From assembly GCF_022867885.1 (NCBI RefSeq), contig NZ_JALIFP010000003.1, positions 1 to 64,000 on the forward strand: a DNA stretch of 64,000 bases, given 5' to 3'. The position numbers were made by a program, and so were the translations under genes. The notes under the pieces were generated by a model. The model had not been told where the DNA came from and did no database searches. It was given only the letters and a program-made list of their open reading frames with translations. Source of the stretch: Lederbergia sp. NSJ-179 (lineage in GTDB: Bacteria > Bacillota > Bacilli > Bacillales > Bacillaceae_C). Shown piece by piece: positions 1 to 9,099 of this stretch. Within the stretch, counting starts at the first letter, position 1; the number at the start of each line of letters is the position of its first letter.

Positions 1-248
1 AAGTCCTCCCCGAAATATGCTGTTTGTAGTCATTCTACAGTTAGATTATCTTATAACTAGCCTATTTTAGGGAAGAGTTTTTTAAAATTATCACGAAGAA
101 TTTTTACTCCTCAGAGCTGGCAATTTAAAAAAATATTTTCATCCACATGATGATAAAACACTTTTTTGGATACCCAAGAAATCCTTTGTGCATATGGATA
201 TCCTAAGCAAATGGCACCGGAAATGTATAAAAAACCTCATCAAAGGGG
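1..248. other. upstream non-coding stretch
   Basis: I see no convincing gene in this stretch. It is AT-rich with stops in all frames and may hold the end or control region of a neighbour outside the window. Confidence 0.5.
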
Positions 249-305
249 TTTACAAATAAGGGAGAAGAGTGTATATTACAATTAAAGTTTGCGTAAGGGA
301 AACTT
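249..305 (+). promoter_or_regulatory. promoter and MntR-type operator of the metal importer operon
   Basis: A sigma-A promoter is visible: TTTACA at 249-254, a 17-nt spacer and TATATT at 272-277. It is followed by the inverted repeat AAGTTT(N9)AAACTT at 285-305. The core TTTGCGTAAGGGAAACT resembles the operator known for the manganese sensor MntR (TTTGC-NNNN-GGAAAC type). The box sits on the expected transcription start, which suits repression by Mn-loaded MntR. The promoter and palindrome are seen; MntR identity is inferred from family knowledge. Confidence 0.65.
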
Positions 306-386
306 ATTGTCCTATAACTAAAAAATAAGGTTCGAGCCATAAAAAATAAATGAAACGGGTATGAAATGTTAAAGAGGTGAGTTGAA

Positions 387-1130
387 ATGGAAGCAGCAGT
401 TGAGGTTAAAAATTTACATGTTTCTTACTATGGTAAAGAGGTGATTCGCGATATATCGTTTTCTTTTAGCACGGGTAAGTTGATTGGCATTATTGGTCCT
501 AATGGTGCTGGAAAATCGACCTTGATGAAAGCCATTCTAGGATTAATTCCAAAGGATAACGGGGAAGTAACGATATTGGGGAAACCGGTCAACAAAGAGA
601 GAAAAAATATCGCTTATGTCCCGCAAAGGAGTCATTTAGACTGGGATTTTCCGATTAATGTACGAGACACTGTTTTACTCGGTACCTACCCACGATTAGG
701 TGTGATTCAACGGCCTGGGAAAAAAGAAAAGCTGTGGGCAAAGCAATGCTTAGAAAGGGTGGGAATGGCGGACTTTGAAAAACAACAAATTGGCCAATTA
801 TCAGGTGGGCAACAACAACGGGTGTTTCTTGCACGTGCCCTTGCCCAGCAAGCCGAAATCTTTTTCTTGGATGAACCTTTCGTTGGTATTGATGTTGCTA
901 GTGAAAGAACCATTGTACAGATTTTGAAGAAACTACGGGATGAAGGGAAGACTGTATTGGTTGTTCATCATGATTTATCGAAGGTAGAAGAATATTTTGA
1001 TGACCTGATTTTAATGAATAAAGAGCTTATACAATCTGGTCCTGTTCAAAAAGTCTTCAGTCCAGAGTTAATGACCAAGGCCTATCAAGCTAACTTCCCG
1101 ATTCTCGATAAAATGGGGGTCGGAGTGTAA
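387..1130 (+). CDS. mntB: manganese/zinc ABC transporter ATPase
   Basis: Cytoplasmic ATPase subunit of a metal ABC importer. Of 247 aa, the usual length, it has Walker A GPNGAGKST at residues 37-45, signature LSGGQ at 138-142 and Walker B FFLDEP at 159-164. The stop overlaps the permease start by one base (TAATG), indicating translational coupling. The operon is ATPase, permease, lipoprotein, as in MntBCA-type systems. The upstream MntR-like box points to manganese, but zinc cannot be excluded from sequence. The start follows the RBS GAGGTGAG. Confidence 0.88.
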   Translation: MEAAVEVKNLHVSYYGKEVIRDISFSFSTGKLIGIIGPNGAGKSTLMKAILGLIPKDNGEVTILGKPVNKERKNIAYVPQRSHLDWDFPINVRDTVLLGTYPRLGVIQRPGKKEKLWAKQCLERVGMADFEKQQIGQLSGGQQQRVFLARALAQQAEIFFLDEPFVGIDVASERTIVQILKKLRDEGKTVLVVHHDLSKVEEYFDDLILMNKELIQSGPVQKVFSPELMTKAYQANFPILDKMGVGV

Positions 1131-1990
1131 TGGAATTTATCAATGACCTCATGAATTATGCCTTTTTACAAAAAGCGCTATTTACATCAATTATGGTCGG
1201 AGTACTTTGTGGAGTTATTGGCAGCTTTATCATATTACGGGGAATGGCCTTAATGGGAGATGCAATTTCACATGCGATTGTGCCTGGAGTGGCGATCTCT
1301 TATATGCTAGGGATCAATTATTTTTATGGAGCTGTATTAATGGGAATTATTACATCTCTTGGCATTGGCTATGTAAGCCAAAATAGTCGGATTAAAAATG
1401 ATTCATCCATAGGCATCGTCTTTAGCTCTTTTTTTGCTTTAGGAATCATTTTGATCAATAAAGCCCAAACAGCAATTGATTTAACGCAAATATTATTTGG
1501 AAATGTTCTTTCTGTTCGAAATAGTGATATGTGGTTAACGTTGATTGTTGGAGCAATCGTCTTACTGATTGTTGTTTTGTTTTACAAGGAATTTTTGGTT
1601 AGTACTTTTGATCCGACAATGGCCCAAGCTTATGGGCTGCCTACCCAGGTGATCCATTACATCATGATGTTACTGCTCACTTTAGTGACAGTGGCTTCAC
1701 TGCAAACAGTCGGGGTGATTTTAGTGGTGGCAATGCTGATTACACCAGCGTCAACGGCTTATTTACTTACAAATCGACTTTCAACAATGATTGGATTAGC
1801 ATCCTTTTTTGGGGCCTTTTCAGCAGTAGCGGGATTGTATTTAAGCTTCCGTTATGACTTAACGTCTGGCGCGGTTATTGTTTTAGTGACAACCATTTTA
1901 TTTATCCTTGCTTTTATCTTTTCACCTAAGCAAGGAGTACTTTGGAGAATGATTCGTACACAAAGAACCAAGGCCGTTATTCAAAAATGA
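1130..1990 (+). CDS. mntC: manganese/zinc ABC transporter permease (ABC-3 family)
   Basis: Integral membrane channel subunit of the metal importer, 286 aa with about eight hydrophobic helices. It carries the family-typical early GxxxxRGMALMGDAISHAIVPG stretch (residues about 36-58) and the late TVASLQTVGVILVVAMLITPA segment. It overlaps the ATPase gene by one base and precedes the lipoprotein gene by 53 bases, so the three genes form one operon. Only one permease gene is present, whereas B. subtilis has two (mntC and mntD). Confidence 0.88.
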   Translation: MEFINDLMNYAFLQKALFTSIMVGVLCGVIGSFIILRGMALMGDAISHAIVPGVAISYMLGINYFYGAVLMGIITSLGIGYVSQNSRIKNDSSIGIVFSSFFALGIILINKAQTAIDLTQILFGNVLSVRNSDMWLTLIVGAIVLLIVVLFYKEFLVSTFDPTMAQAYGLPTQVIHYIMMLLLTLVTVASLQTVGVILVVAMLITPASTAYLLTNRLSTMIGLASFFGAFSAVAGLYLSFRYDLTSGAVIVLVTTILFILAFIFSPKQGVLWRMIRTQRTKAVIQK

Positions 1991-2043
1991 AGTTGGGTGT
2001 GCAGGCTCAGTTCATAATATAAGCAATATAAGGAGAGATAGAG

Positions 2044-2985
2044 ATGTTAAAGCATTGGAAGTTATTCTTCATTACATTTGCTGCGATTCTGTTGATGGCT
2101 GCATGTAGTGGAGGGGAATCAACGAAAGGGGATTCGAAGAATGGCAAATTAAAAGTCGTCACCTCTTTTACTATTTTGGAGGATATCGTGGCGCAAATTG
2201 GAGGGGAACATGTGGACATCCACAATTTGGTTCCAATTGGAACAGATCCTCATGAATATGAACCTTTACCAGAGGATATCAAAAAGGCGACGGATGCAGA
2301 CGTACTTTTTTTTAATGGATTAAATCTAGAGGGTGGAGAAGGTGGCTGGTTCCACAAAATGATTGACTCTGTTGGACAAAATATGGAACATGTATTTGAG
2401 CTTGGCGAAGGGGTGGAACCAAAGTATTTGGCTGGGGAAGACGGAAGTGAACATGAGATTAATCCTCACGCGTTTTTAGATCCCGTGGTGGGGATTCAAA
2501 TGGCAGAAAATGCGAGAGATGCCTTAATCAAAATGGATCCAGATCATAAAGATGAATACGAACAAAATGCTACAAAATATTTAGATCAACTGAAAGAAAT
2601 TGATCAAGAGTATCAAGAGAAACTGGGGCAAGTTCCGGAAGAAAATCGAATACTCGTTACCAGTGAGTGTGCGTATCAATATATGACAGATCGATACGGG
2701 TTGGAAGAAGCATGTATTTGGGAGATCGACACAGAAGAAAATGGATCCCCTTCGCAAATTAAAGCATTGGTTCAATCGATAAAAGAAAAGAAAGTGCCCG
2801 TTCTCTTTGTGGAGTCCAATGTAGATACACGGCCAATGGAAACTGTATCGAAAGAGACAGGGGTTCCAATTTATCCGGATAAAATTTTTTCGGATGAAAT
2901 TGGGAAAAAAGGATCCGATGGAGACACGTATATCAAGTTTTTGGAGTACAATATTGAGAAGATCTATGATGGACTAAATAAATGA
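2044..2985 (+). CDS. mntA: metal-binding lipoprotein of ABC importer (ZnuA/MntA family)
   Basis: Surface lipoprotein that captures the metal ion for the importer. The signal peptide ends in a lipobox with Cys21 (LMAAC). Family ligand motifs visible are GTDPHEYEP (about 66-74) and NPHAFLDP (about 140-147). The third region reads TSECAYQYM where many homologues have TSHxAF, and the last ligand lies near FSDEIG. A histidine-rich loop typical of many zinc-binding ZnuA proteins is absent, which favours manganese. A strong RBS (AAGGAGAG) precedes the ATG. Confidence 0.85.
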   Translation: MLKHWKLFFITFAAILLMAACSGGESTKGDSKNGKLKVVTSFTILEDIVAQIGGEHVDIHNLVPIGTDPHEYEPLPEDIKKATDADVLFFNGLNLEGGEGGWFHKMIDSVGQNMEHVFELGEGVEPKYLAGEDGSEHEINPHAFLDPVVGIQMAENARDALIKMDPDHKDEYEQNATKYLDQLKEIDQEYQEKLGQVPEENRILVTSECAYQYMTDRYGLEEACIWEIDTEENGSPSQIKALVQSIKEKKVPVLFVESNVDTRPMETVSKETGVPIYPDKIFSDEIGKKGSDGDTYIKFLEYNIEKIYDGLNK

Positions 2986-2987
2986 CG

Positions 2988-3022
2988 AAAAAACAGCCAA
3001 ATACCTAGGCTGTTTTTTCTTC
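2988..3022. terminator. bidirectional intrinsic terminator
   Basis: The stem AAAAAACAGCC / GGCTGTTTTTT with a short loop lies between convergent genes, so it can end both the importer operon and the lipoprotein gene on the other strand. Confidence 0.85.
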
Positions 3023-3709
3023 GCTTGGATGATCTTCCGTACCAATAAGGTATTTTTCCAGTTCCTTTGATAAAACTTGATTGTTTTGATCAAAATATTG
3101 ATTTCCATCAAAGTAAATGGCATATTTCTCCGCCAAGGGAGAAGAGGAATATAGGATTAAAGCAAAGGATTTTGATTGGGGATCTTCCTCCTGATAGACG
3201 ACAGAAGAGTCGGATTTACCAGTTACTAAAATGTCTTTTACCTTTTGAAGATCCTCCGTTTTTTCAATTACTTTTTTGAAAATAAATTGGTTATGTTCAA
3301 CCTCTTCATATACTTCCACTTTTAATAAGGAAAGTTGGTCTGGCTGATCAAGCATACGTTTATTCGGTATTCTGTCCTCTTGTACATAGATCTTATAGCC
3401 ATTGATTTTATCTGTATCCTTTACAGCAATGAGATGGGAATGATTGATGACAGAATATAACTTCGTACCCGGTTCTAAATAAGCAGCATCTCCATTTTTA
3501 GGAGAATATTTCGGGTTTTTGACATGGTCTTTTAGCCTTTTCTTTATTTCTCCAATAGGTTCACCAATAAAATTAGGATCAGAAATTTCCGCATAATGAC
3601 TTACTTGGAATTGGTTTCCACGAAATTCAAGGAAATCTACCCAATCAATGGCTGTCTGTGAGCACCCTGCTAGTAAAATAATGGATATGTATAAGAGCCA
3701 TTTCTTCAT
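3005..3709 (-). CDS. uncharacterised lipoprotein
   Basis: A 234-aa secreted lipoprotein with signal peptide and lipobox LLAGC (Cys16). The remainder is hydrophilic with no motif I recognise. It lies convergent to the metal importer and upstream of the ybaK-cwlD block on the other strand. RBS GAGGAG lies just upstream of the ATG. The function is unknown; the lipid anchor places it on the outer face of the membrane. Confidence 0.75.
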   Translation of the reverse strand: MKKWLLYISIILLAGCSQTAIDWVDFLEFRGNQFQVSHYAEISDPNFIGEPIGEIKKRLKDHVKNPKYSPKNGDAAYLEPGTKLYSVINHSHLIAVKDTDKINGYKIYVQEDRIPNKRMLDQPDQLSLLKVEVYEEVEHNQFIFKKVIEKTEDLQKVKDILVTGKSDSSVVYQEEDPQSKSFALILYSSSPLAEKYAIYFDGNQYFDQNNQVLSKELEKYLIGTEDHPSEEKTA

Positions 3710-3850
3710 AGAACAATTCTCCTCCTATTATTTAGACGTTTTTTTTCCCTAAATGTTTCGGATAAATGGAAAAAAGTCCGTATTTTTTTCTAATCCTGTC
3801 GCGTATGAGTTTTATTTGTTCGTTGAGACTATAGATAGGAGGACGAAAAA

Positions 3851-4291
3851 ATGATGAGCAATGTGACATCTTTTACAGAGAAAAAACGGGAAAAGCAGTT
3901 AACATATGAAAGGAAATTATTGCGCAATCTTTCAATAGATGAATTAAAAAAGAGTGTAACTCAACATTTAAAGATGATTGGAACAGGAAGCTTCATTCAT
4001 GAAGGGGTAGAGGAAGCCTGTATGGATGTAGGGATCGAGGCCTTTCTAAATGGTGGCGAATATAGCCGATTTGTTCTTTATGGTGAAACAATGGAGATGA
4101 TCAAAAATCGGTGTGGTGACGATCGGGCCCATTTAATAGAGACATTATATAATTTTTGGCTTTATTGGGACTACGGACAAAAACTGATCCAAGAAGAACA
4201 GGTCTATTCTGCCTGCGAATATTTTGTTGACGAATGGTGGCAACGAGGCTTTCAAAAGGGGGAGCGGCGCTATAAACTTCGATTACACTAA
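3851..4291 (+). CDS. ybaK: YbaK-like protein (DUF2521)
   Basis: A 146-aa cytoplasmic protein, rich in charged and aromatic residues, matching the YbaK family by character and by position directly before cwlD as in B. subtilis. No enzymatic motif is visible and the family function is unknown. It starts at one of two adjacent ATG codons after the RBS AGGAGG at 3838-3843. The gene order ybaK-cwlD-salA-gerD-kbaA-pdaB supports the call more than any motif does. Confidence 0.75.
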   Translation: MMSNVTSFTEKKREKQLTYERKLLRNLSIDELKKSVTQHLKMIGTGSFIHEGVEEACMDVGIEAFLNGGEYSRFVLYGETMEMIKNRCGDDRAHLIETLYNFWLYWDYGQKLIQEEQVYSACEYFVDEWWQRGFQKGERRYKLRLH

Positions 4292-4473
4292 AAGCAGAAG
4301 GCGTTTGTGGAAAAGGAAGAACGGCTAAACGCGCGACGACAATCGCCACGCCGTTCTGACCCGCATCCTGCGGGCCTGCGGCGGGCAAATGTTCCTGAAA
4401 CGAGGAAGGATGGTATTCCCCCACGATTTAGGGTTATTTGACCTGAGCCCCTAACGCCTGTAGTTAGATACAT
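4292..4473 (-). repeat. interspersed Bacillaceae-type repeat, copy A (inverted)
   Basis: Read on the minus strand, this gap holds the words GGTCAAATAACCCT and CAGGAACATTTGC, shared with the copy at 44771-44896, and a stretch GTCGCGCGTTTAGCCGTTC that resembles 56186-56308. It is GC-richer than its surroundings, palindromic and non-coding. The open frames across it are incidental. Confidence 0.7.
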
Positions 4474-4523
4474 GAGCAGGTTCTAAAAATGATTCTTGTC
4501 CCATAAGATGGAAAGGAGAAAGT

Positions 4524-5261
4524 GTGAAGGGGATTTTGGGGATGAGAAGAAAAGCTAAAATAATTTTGTTTTTTATTGGGGCGGCTGTATTATTTTTCTT
4601 GTTGCAATATCAATTTATTCCGAAAGACTCGTTTGATACCTGGAATCTACCTTTAACCGGAAAGATTATTTATTTAGATCCAGGTCATGGAGGACCAGAT
4701 GGTGGGGCTGGAGATTCTGAAGCACTGGAAAAGGACATCGCTTTAGAGGTGTCCCTTAAACTTCGCGATTATCTTCAAGAGCAAGGCGCCCTTGTTCTTA
4801 TGACCCGGGAAGCGGATAAGGACTTAGCTGGGTCTGAAGTAAAAGGGTATAGTCGGAGAAAAACCGAAGATCTGCATAAAAGATTAAAACTAGTGAATGA
4901 GTCTGATGCGGATTTGCTTATTAGTATCCATTTAAATGCTATTCCCTCACCACGCTGGCATGGTGCCCAAACCTTTTATGCGCCCCATCATGCCGAAAAC
5001 AAACGAGCAGCAACGTTTATTCAAGATGAATTGGTGAAGACTTTAGAGAATACGGATCGTAAGGCGAAAATTATTGATCATGTCTATTTACTAAAAAAGT
5101 CAAACAAACCTAGCGCATTAGTGGAAATCGGCTTCCTGTCGAATCCAACAGAACGGAAAAGCTTATTAACAGATTCTTACCAAGATAAAGTAGCATTTTC
5201 TATTTATAAAGGAATTACGCGTTATTTTACAGACGAACCATCGATTGAATCGGAAATGTAA
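4524..5261 (+). CDS. cwlD: N-acetylmuramoyl-L-alanine amidase CwlD
   Basis: A zinc amidase that removes peptide side chains during muramic-lactam formation in spore cortex. It has an N-terminal membrane segment (about residues 12-27) and an Amidase_3 domain with YLDPGHGGPDGG (about 51-62; His is a zinc ligand), ISIHLNA (about 135-141; His ligand) and catalytic Glu in LVEIGFLSN. The 245-aa length is normal for CwlD. The start is taken as GTG 4524 behind AAAGGAG; an ATG 18 bases downstream is possible. Position between ybaK and salA matches B. subtilis. Confidence 0.88.
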   Translation: MKGILGMRRKAKIILFFIGAAVLFFLLQYQFIPKDSFDTWNLPLTGKIIYLDPGHGGPDGGAGDSEALEKDIALEVSLKLRDYLQEQGALVLMTREADKDLAGSEVKGYSRRKTEDLHKRLKLVNESDADLLISIHLNAIPSPRWHGAQTFYAPHHAENKRAATFIQDELVKTLENTDRKAKIIDHVYLLKKSNKPSALVEIGFLSNPTERKSLLTDSYQDKVAFSIYKGITRYFTDEPSIESEM

Positions 5262-5391
5262 CCCTCATAAAATGAAAGATAGTGGCACCTTCATAAAGAC
5301 TTTTTTCCCTATAAGCGTATAACATTCTGATAAAAGTGAAGTATGTTATACTGAGGTAGAAAGCGAATCCACAAAAAGGAAGGTGCCAATT

Positions 5392-6453
5392 TTGGTTACG
5401 AAAGAACAAGCCATTGCCATATTGAATAAAATGGAAGATCCATTACTACATAAAACGCTTAAAGAAACAAATGGGATCCTTGAAGTGAAAATCAAAGAGG
5501 AAAAATCTCATATTAGTGTGAAAATTGCACTTGCCAAAACAGGAACACCAGAACAATTACAGTTACAGATGAAAATAGTGGAAGCCTTAAAGGAAGCAGG
5601 GGCCGACAGTGTCGGCATTCGCTTTGCCCCACTATCAGAGGAAGAACTGGACAAGCACCGGGCTTCTGGAGCGATTCCAGGTGAAGAGCCCGGGGGTCTA
5701 CTATCTCCAAACAGTTCCACTACCTTTATCGCGGTAGCTAGTGGAAAAGGCGGCGTTGGGAAGTCAACCGTATCTGTTAACCTAGCTGTTGCCTTGGCAC
5801 GCTTTGGTAAAAAAGTGGGCTTGATTGATGCAGATATTTATGGCTTCAGTGTTCCAGATATGATGGGGATTGAAGGTCGGCCGACATTAAGGGAGGATCG
5901 AATTATCCCTGTGGAACGTTTTGGGGTAAAGGTCATTTCGATGGCGTTTTTTGTAGAGGATAATGCCCCTGTTATTTGGCGCGGTCCAATGTTAGGGAAA
6001 ATGCTGAATAACTTCTTTACGGAGGTAGAATGGGGGGAACTGGATTATCTCTTGCTAGACTTACCACCTGGAACAGGAGATATGGCTCTGGATGTGCACA
6101 CGATTTTGCCAAGCTGTAAAGAAATTATCGTAACGACCCCACATCCAACGGCTGCCTTTGTTGCGGCAAGAGCCGGAGCTATGGCCTTGCGAACCAATCA
6201 TGAAATTCTTGGCGTCATTGAAAATATGGCTTATTTTGAGAGTCAGATCACGGGAGAAAAGGAATATGTGTTTGGAAAGGGTGGAGGAGATAAGCTAGCC
6301 GAAGAATTACAAACCAAGCTGCTTGGACGTCTTCCTCTACAACAGCCTGATTGGAATAAAGAGGATTTCGCCCCATCCATTTATGCTCAAGATCATCCAA
6401 TGGGAAAGATCTATCATGAGTTAGCCGAAGAAGTTACTCAAATGCTTGGTTAA
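5392..6453 (+). CDS. salA: Mrp/NBP35-type P-loop ATPase SalA (YbaL)
   Basis: A cytoplasmic MinD/Mrp family protein of 353 aa. It has an N-terminal MIP18/DUF59 domain (about 1-90) and a deviant Walker A motif, GKGGVGKST (about 122-130), followed by LDLPPGTGD, the Mrp signature. In B. subtilis SalA represses scoC and so raises protease expression. Related Mrp proteins carry Fe-S clusters, but no CxxC pair stands out here. TTG 5392 is preferred because GGAAGGTG lies seven bases ahead. It sits between cwlD and gerD as in B. subtilis. Confidence 0.85.
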   Translation: MVTKEQAIAILNKMEDPLLHKTLKETNGILEVKIKEEKSHISVKIALAKTGTPEQLQLQMKIVEALKEAGADSVGIRFAPLSEEELDKHRASGAIPGEEPGGLLSPNSSTTFIAVASGKGGVGKSTVSVNLAVALARFGKKVGLIDADIYGFSVPDMMGIEGRPTLREDRIIPVERFGVKVISMAFFVEDNAPVIWRGPMLGKMLNNFFTEVEWGELDYLLLDLPPGTGDMALDVHTILPSCKEIIVTTPHPTAAFVAARAGAMALRTNHEILGVIENMAYFESQITGEKEYVFGKGGGDKLAEELQTKLLGRLPLQQPDWNKEDFAPSIYAQDHPMGKIYHELAEEVTQMLG

Positions 6454-6479
6454 GTATGGCAGGGAATACCTAAAAAAAT

Positions 6480-6527
6480 CTGTCCCCTAAGAGCCTTCCA
6501 AAAAAGGAACTCTTTGGGGACATTTTT
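6480..6527. terminator. bidirectional terminator between salA and gerD
   Basis: The stem TGTCCCC.AAGAG / CTCTTTGGGGACA is followed by a T-rich run on the plus strand. It separates two convergent genes. Confidence 0.85.
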
Positions 6528-6528
6528 A

Positions 6529-7152
6529 TTATGGTCCCTGATCTGTGCCGCTTTCTCCGCCTCCACCACCGCCTTGATCTTCCTTGTTCCCCTTATCTGA
6601 TTTACTGCCCGTTTCCTTTGCTGCCTTTAATAAGAGATCTTGAATCTGAGCTTTATATAAAGGACTGTTGAGTGTTTCTGAAATGACCTTCTGCAAATGC
6701 TCTCGGAATTCCCTGCTTTTTACTGCTGTTGTATATTCTTTCTGGAGCTCAGGGTCTTTAAGAATATCAATAAATAATTGTTGGTATTGTGGGTCTTTCA
6801 TTAAGTCTTTTAGCAATGCCTCGTGTTCTGTTCTCATACTTTTGGCGACAGTTTTTGCAAAGTTTGGATCTTGAAATGATCTTTTCCAGAAGTCTTCTGC
6901 TTTTTCAGAGGTTAGCGCCTGTTCAATCGAATTTTTTACAGTATCGTCGTTCATAATTAATTGTTGCTTTATATCTGCATCACTTATGATTTCTTGAATC
7001 GCCTTTTTCCCATCGTCTGTTTTCAGTATATCGACGATCATTTTCTTCGTTTGGTCATAATCCAGCGTTTCGTTTTCTCCGTCGGCCCTGCCACAGGATG
7101 AAAGCATAATAACAATGATCATTAGTAGGAGCGGAAAAACTGCCTTTTTCAT
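6529..7152 (-). CDS. gerD: spore germination lipoprotein GerD
   Basis: A 207-aa inner spore membrane lipoprotein needed to cluster germinant receptors (known for GerD). Signal peptide with lipobox LSSC (Cys about 20), then an alpha-helical, charged body containing repeated KDPxxQ(Q/K) phrases typical of GerD, and a glycine-rich tail. ATG 7152 follows AAAGGAG. A longer open frame runs upstream but would bury the signal peptide. Flanked by salA and kbaA as in B. subtilis. Confidence 0.9.
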   Translation of the reverse strand: MKKAVFPLLLMIIVIMLSSCGRADGENETLDYDQTKKMIVDILKTDDGKKAIQEIISDADIKQQLIMNDDTVKNSIEQALTSEKAEDFWKRSFQDPNFAKTVAKSMRTEHEALLKDLMKDPQYQQLFIDILKDPELQKEYTTAVKSREFREHLQKVISETLNSPLYKAQIQDLLLKAAKETGSKSDKGNKEDQGGGGGGESGTDQGP

Positions 7153-7345
7153 GAGGAACACTCCTTTCTTATATATAAGAAGGTGGATGTTTAGTGGAAA
7201 CTTTTCTATAGAAATGAACCCTACATCCCTTACCTTTAATATGGAGGTTTGTGAAGAATTTATGCACAATCACTGCAAACATAGATTTTTTAAGGAAAGA
7301 CTGATAAAATCGGTGTGATAGAGATATGTTATGGAGGATTAAACG

Positions 7346-8035
7346 GTGACAATTCGAAATCTGATTAAGTTTTTATTTAACGCCCTTTTATTGGGTGGTT
7401 TGATAACCGGTATACTTGGTTTTGTTATACGTTGGAGTGAATTTCAGCCCTATTTTACTGAATTGCAATTAGGGGCTATTCTATCTACGTTTATTTGGCT
7501 TGTCGGTGTTGGTTTGATTTTTGCTGTTGTCAGTCAAGTTGGTTTCTTTGCCTATTTATTTATTCATCAATTTGGATTGGGGATTTTCCGGTCTATTTGG
7601 CTGTGGAATGCTGTTCAGCTTGTCCTCATTGTATTTGTGCTGTTTGATCTTATTTATTTTCGCTTTCAGGCGTTTGCTGGAGAAGGGGAAAGTATTCTGC
7701 CTTATGTTGGCTTAGCCCTATTTATTTTAGCTGCAGCTCTGATTGTCGCTTTCTTTAAGGCGAAAATGACCCATCGAACAACCTTTGTTTCAGCCCTTTT
7801 TTTTATGGTGGTTGTGACGATTTTAGAATGGCTCCCTGTGCTGCAGGTGAATGAAGTAAGCTGGGTATATTTAATGATTTTTCCACTAATTGCTTGTAAT
7901 GCGTATCTGATCTTGATGTTACCTAAATATAATCAGCTTTCAGCTGAAGAGCGGAAACGAAAAAGACAATCCGCAAAGGAACCAAAGTCTGTAAAGGGAA
8001 GTAAAAAAAGCCAAACAAAAAAAGTGAACCACTAG
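7346..8035 (+). CDS. kbaA: KinB-signalling pathway membrane protein KbaA
   Basis: A 229-aa integral membrane protein with six hydrophobic stretches and a lysine-rich C-terminal tail. KbaA promotes KinB-dependent phosphorelay activation at sporulation onset. GTG start with GGAGG upstream. Divergent from gerD and convergent with pdaB, the B. subtilis arrangement. The ortholog call rests on topology, length and synteny. Confidence 0.85.
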   Translation: MTIRNLIKFLFNALLLGGLITGILGFVIRWSEFQPYFTELQLGAILSTFIWLVGVGLIFAVVSQVGFFAYLFIHQFGLGIFRSIWLWNAVQLVLIVFVLFDLIYFRFQAFAGEGESILPYVGLALFILAAALIVAFFKAKMTHRTTFVSALFFMVVVTILEWLPVLQVNEVSWVYLMIFPLIACNAYLILMLPKYNQLSAEERKRKRQSAKEPKSVKGSKKSQTKKVNH

Positions 8036-8052
8036 CGGCTCGCTTTTTTTGT
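8020..8052. terminator. intrinsic terminator overlapping the end of kbaA
   Basis: The stem AGTGAaCC / GGcTCGCT is flanked by A7 and T7 runs, so it can work on both strands for kbaA and the convergent pdaB. It uses the last codons of kbaA. Confidence 0.7.
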
Positions 8053-8064
8053 TACAAAAGTTTT

Positions 8065-8814
8065 TTATGGAACAAGTTTCGTTCTTACCTTGCCATTGGC
8101 GATAAGAATGGAAAGGTTCACGAGTTCATCTTTATCTTTTAATATAGATAGAATTTCAGGTAAGGCCTCGGCCGTTTGGGTGGCGGAATCAGAGGCATGC
8201 ATTAAAATAATGTCGCCCTTTTTTGCCTTTTTTATATTTTCAATAATTTTGTCTACACCAGGATTTTTCCAATCCTGTGAATTGATGCTCCAATGGACAA
8301 CGGTTAACCCAAGCTGATCGGCTATTTTTAATGTTCGTTCATCAAAGTGGCCAGTTGGTGAGCGCAAAAGTGTAATTTCCTTTACATCCTGCTTTTTCAA
8401 AATCTCTATCGATTTTAGAATATCTCGTTTGATTTCTTCATCCTCTAACTCCGTATAATCCTCATAAGCATAACCAAGACTGCCTATTTCATAGCCTAGT
8501 TCCACCATTCGCTTTACGGTATCCGGGTGTTTTTCAGCCCATGCACCTGAAAGAAAAAATGTCGCCGACCTTACCTCCTTTTCCTCCAATACGTCTAGGA
8601 TGGGTTCAGCCTGCACATCTCCCCAACCAATATTAAAGGTTAGGCCAATCCCTTTATCCCCTTTATATATTGCCTTCGGACCATCTTTTGTGCCAAATAC
8701 AGGTATATATAGGGAAGACTGGGAGAAAAATAATAAGGCCGTAAAAAAAGAGATCAAGACAATCAGCATTCCCTGCTTCACTTTTCGGCCATTTACTGCG
8801 ATAAAGAATTTCAT
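8065..8814 (-). CDS. pdaB: sporulation polysaccharide deacetylase PdaB
   Basis: A 249-aa membrane-anchored NodB-family deacetylase needed for late spore stability. N-terminal helix at about 15-32, then the NodB domain: GLTFNIGWGD (the usual TFDDG motif is altered), YEIGSLGY (the usual HxxGNH is altered), LLRSPTGHFDE and ILMHASD. The missing canonical Asp and His zinc ligands fit the PdaB subfamily as I know it, whose catalytic activity is in doubt. ATG 8814 follows GGAGGAG. Confidence 0.88.
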   Translation of the reverse strand: MKFFIAVNGRKVKQGMLIVLISFFTALLFFSQSSLYIPVFGTKDGPKAIYKGDKGIGLTFNIGWGDVQAEPILDVLEEKEVRSATFFLSGAWAEKHPDTVKRMVELGYEIGSLGYAYEDYTELEDEEIKRDILKSIEILKKQDVKEITLLRSPTGHFDERTLKIADQLGLTVVHWSINSQDWKNPGVDKIIENIKKAKKGDIILMHASDSATQTAEALPEILSILKDKDELVNLSILIANGKVRTKLVP

Positions 8815-8944
8815 CTGCTCTCCTCCTCCAATGCCCGTCCACTATCTAATCTATGCCAGAGGAGTCAGCATATATGAATACAAAATCGGCAAATGGAAAA
8901 AATGAAAGGAAATCAATTTTTCTCTAGAGACTTGTCAAAAGGAC

Positions 8945-8972
8945 TTGAAAAAAATAAAAAAAACGATATAAT
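8945..8972 (+). promoter_or_regulatory. promoter of the tRNA-Asn/Thr operon
   Basis: TTGAAA at 8945-8950, a 16-nt spacer and consensus TATAAT at 8967-8972 lie 50 bases upstream of tRNA-Asn. Confidence 0.75.
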
Positions 8973-9023
8973 GAAATGTGTCTCGTATATAAGTAACTGC
9001 AATTTAAGACTTATTCTATCTAT

Positions 9024-9098
9024 TCCGCAGTAGCTCAGTGGTAGAGCTATCGGCTGTTAACCGATCGGTCGTAGGTTCGAATCCTACCTGCGGAGCCA
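9024..9098 (+). tRNA. tRNA-Asn (GTT)
   Basis: Full cloverleaf: acceptor TCCGCAG/CTGCGGA, anticodon GTT in loop CTGTTAA, T-loop TTCGAAT, discriminator G and encoded CCA. One base separates it from tRNA-Thr. Confidence 0.97.
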
Positions 9099-9099
9099 T

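Noticed and set aside
4101-4473. Minus-strand open frames between ybaK and cwlD
   Set aside because: They overlap ybaK and repeat copy A; shadow frames.
8905-9023. rRNA operon expected here from B. subtilis order
   Set aside because: No 16S, 23S or 5S sequence is present; only the tRNA genes follow pdaB.
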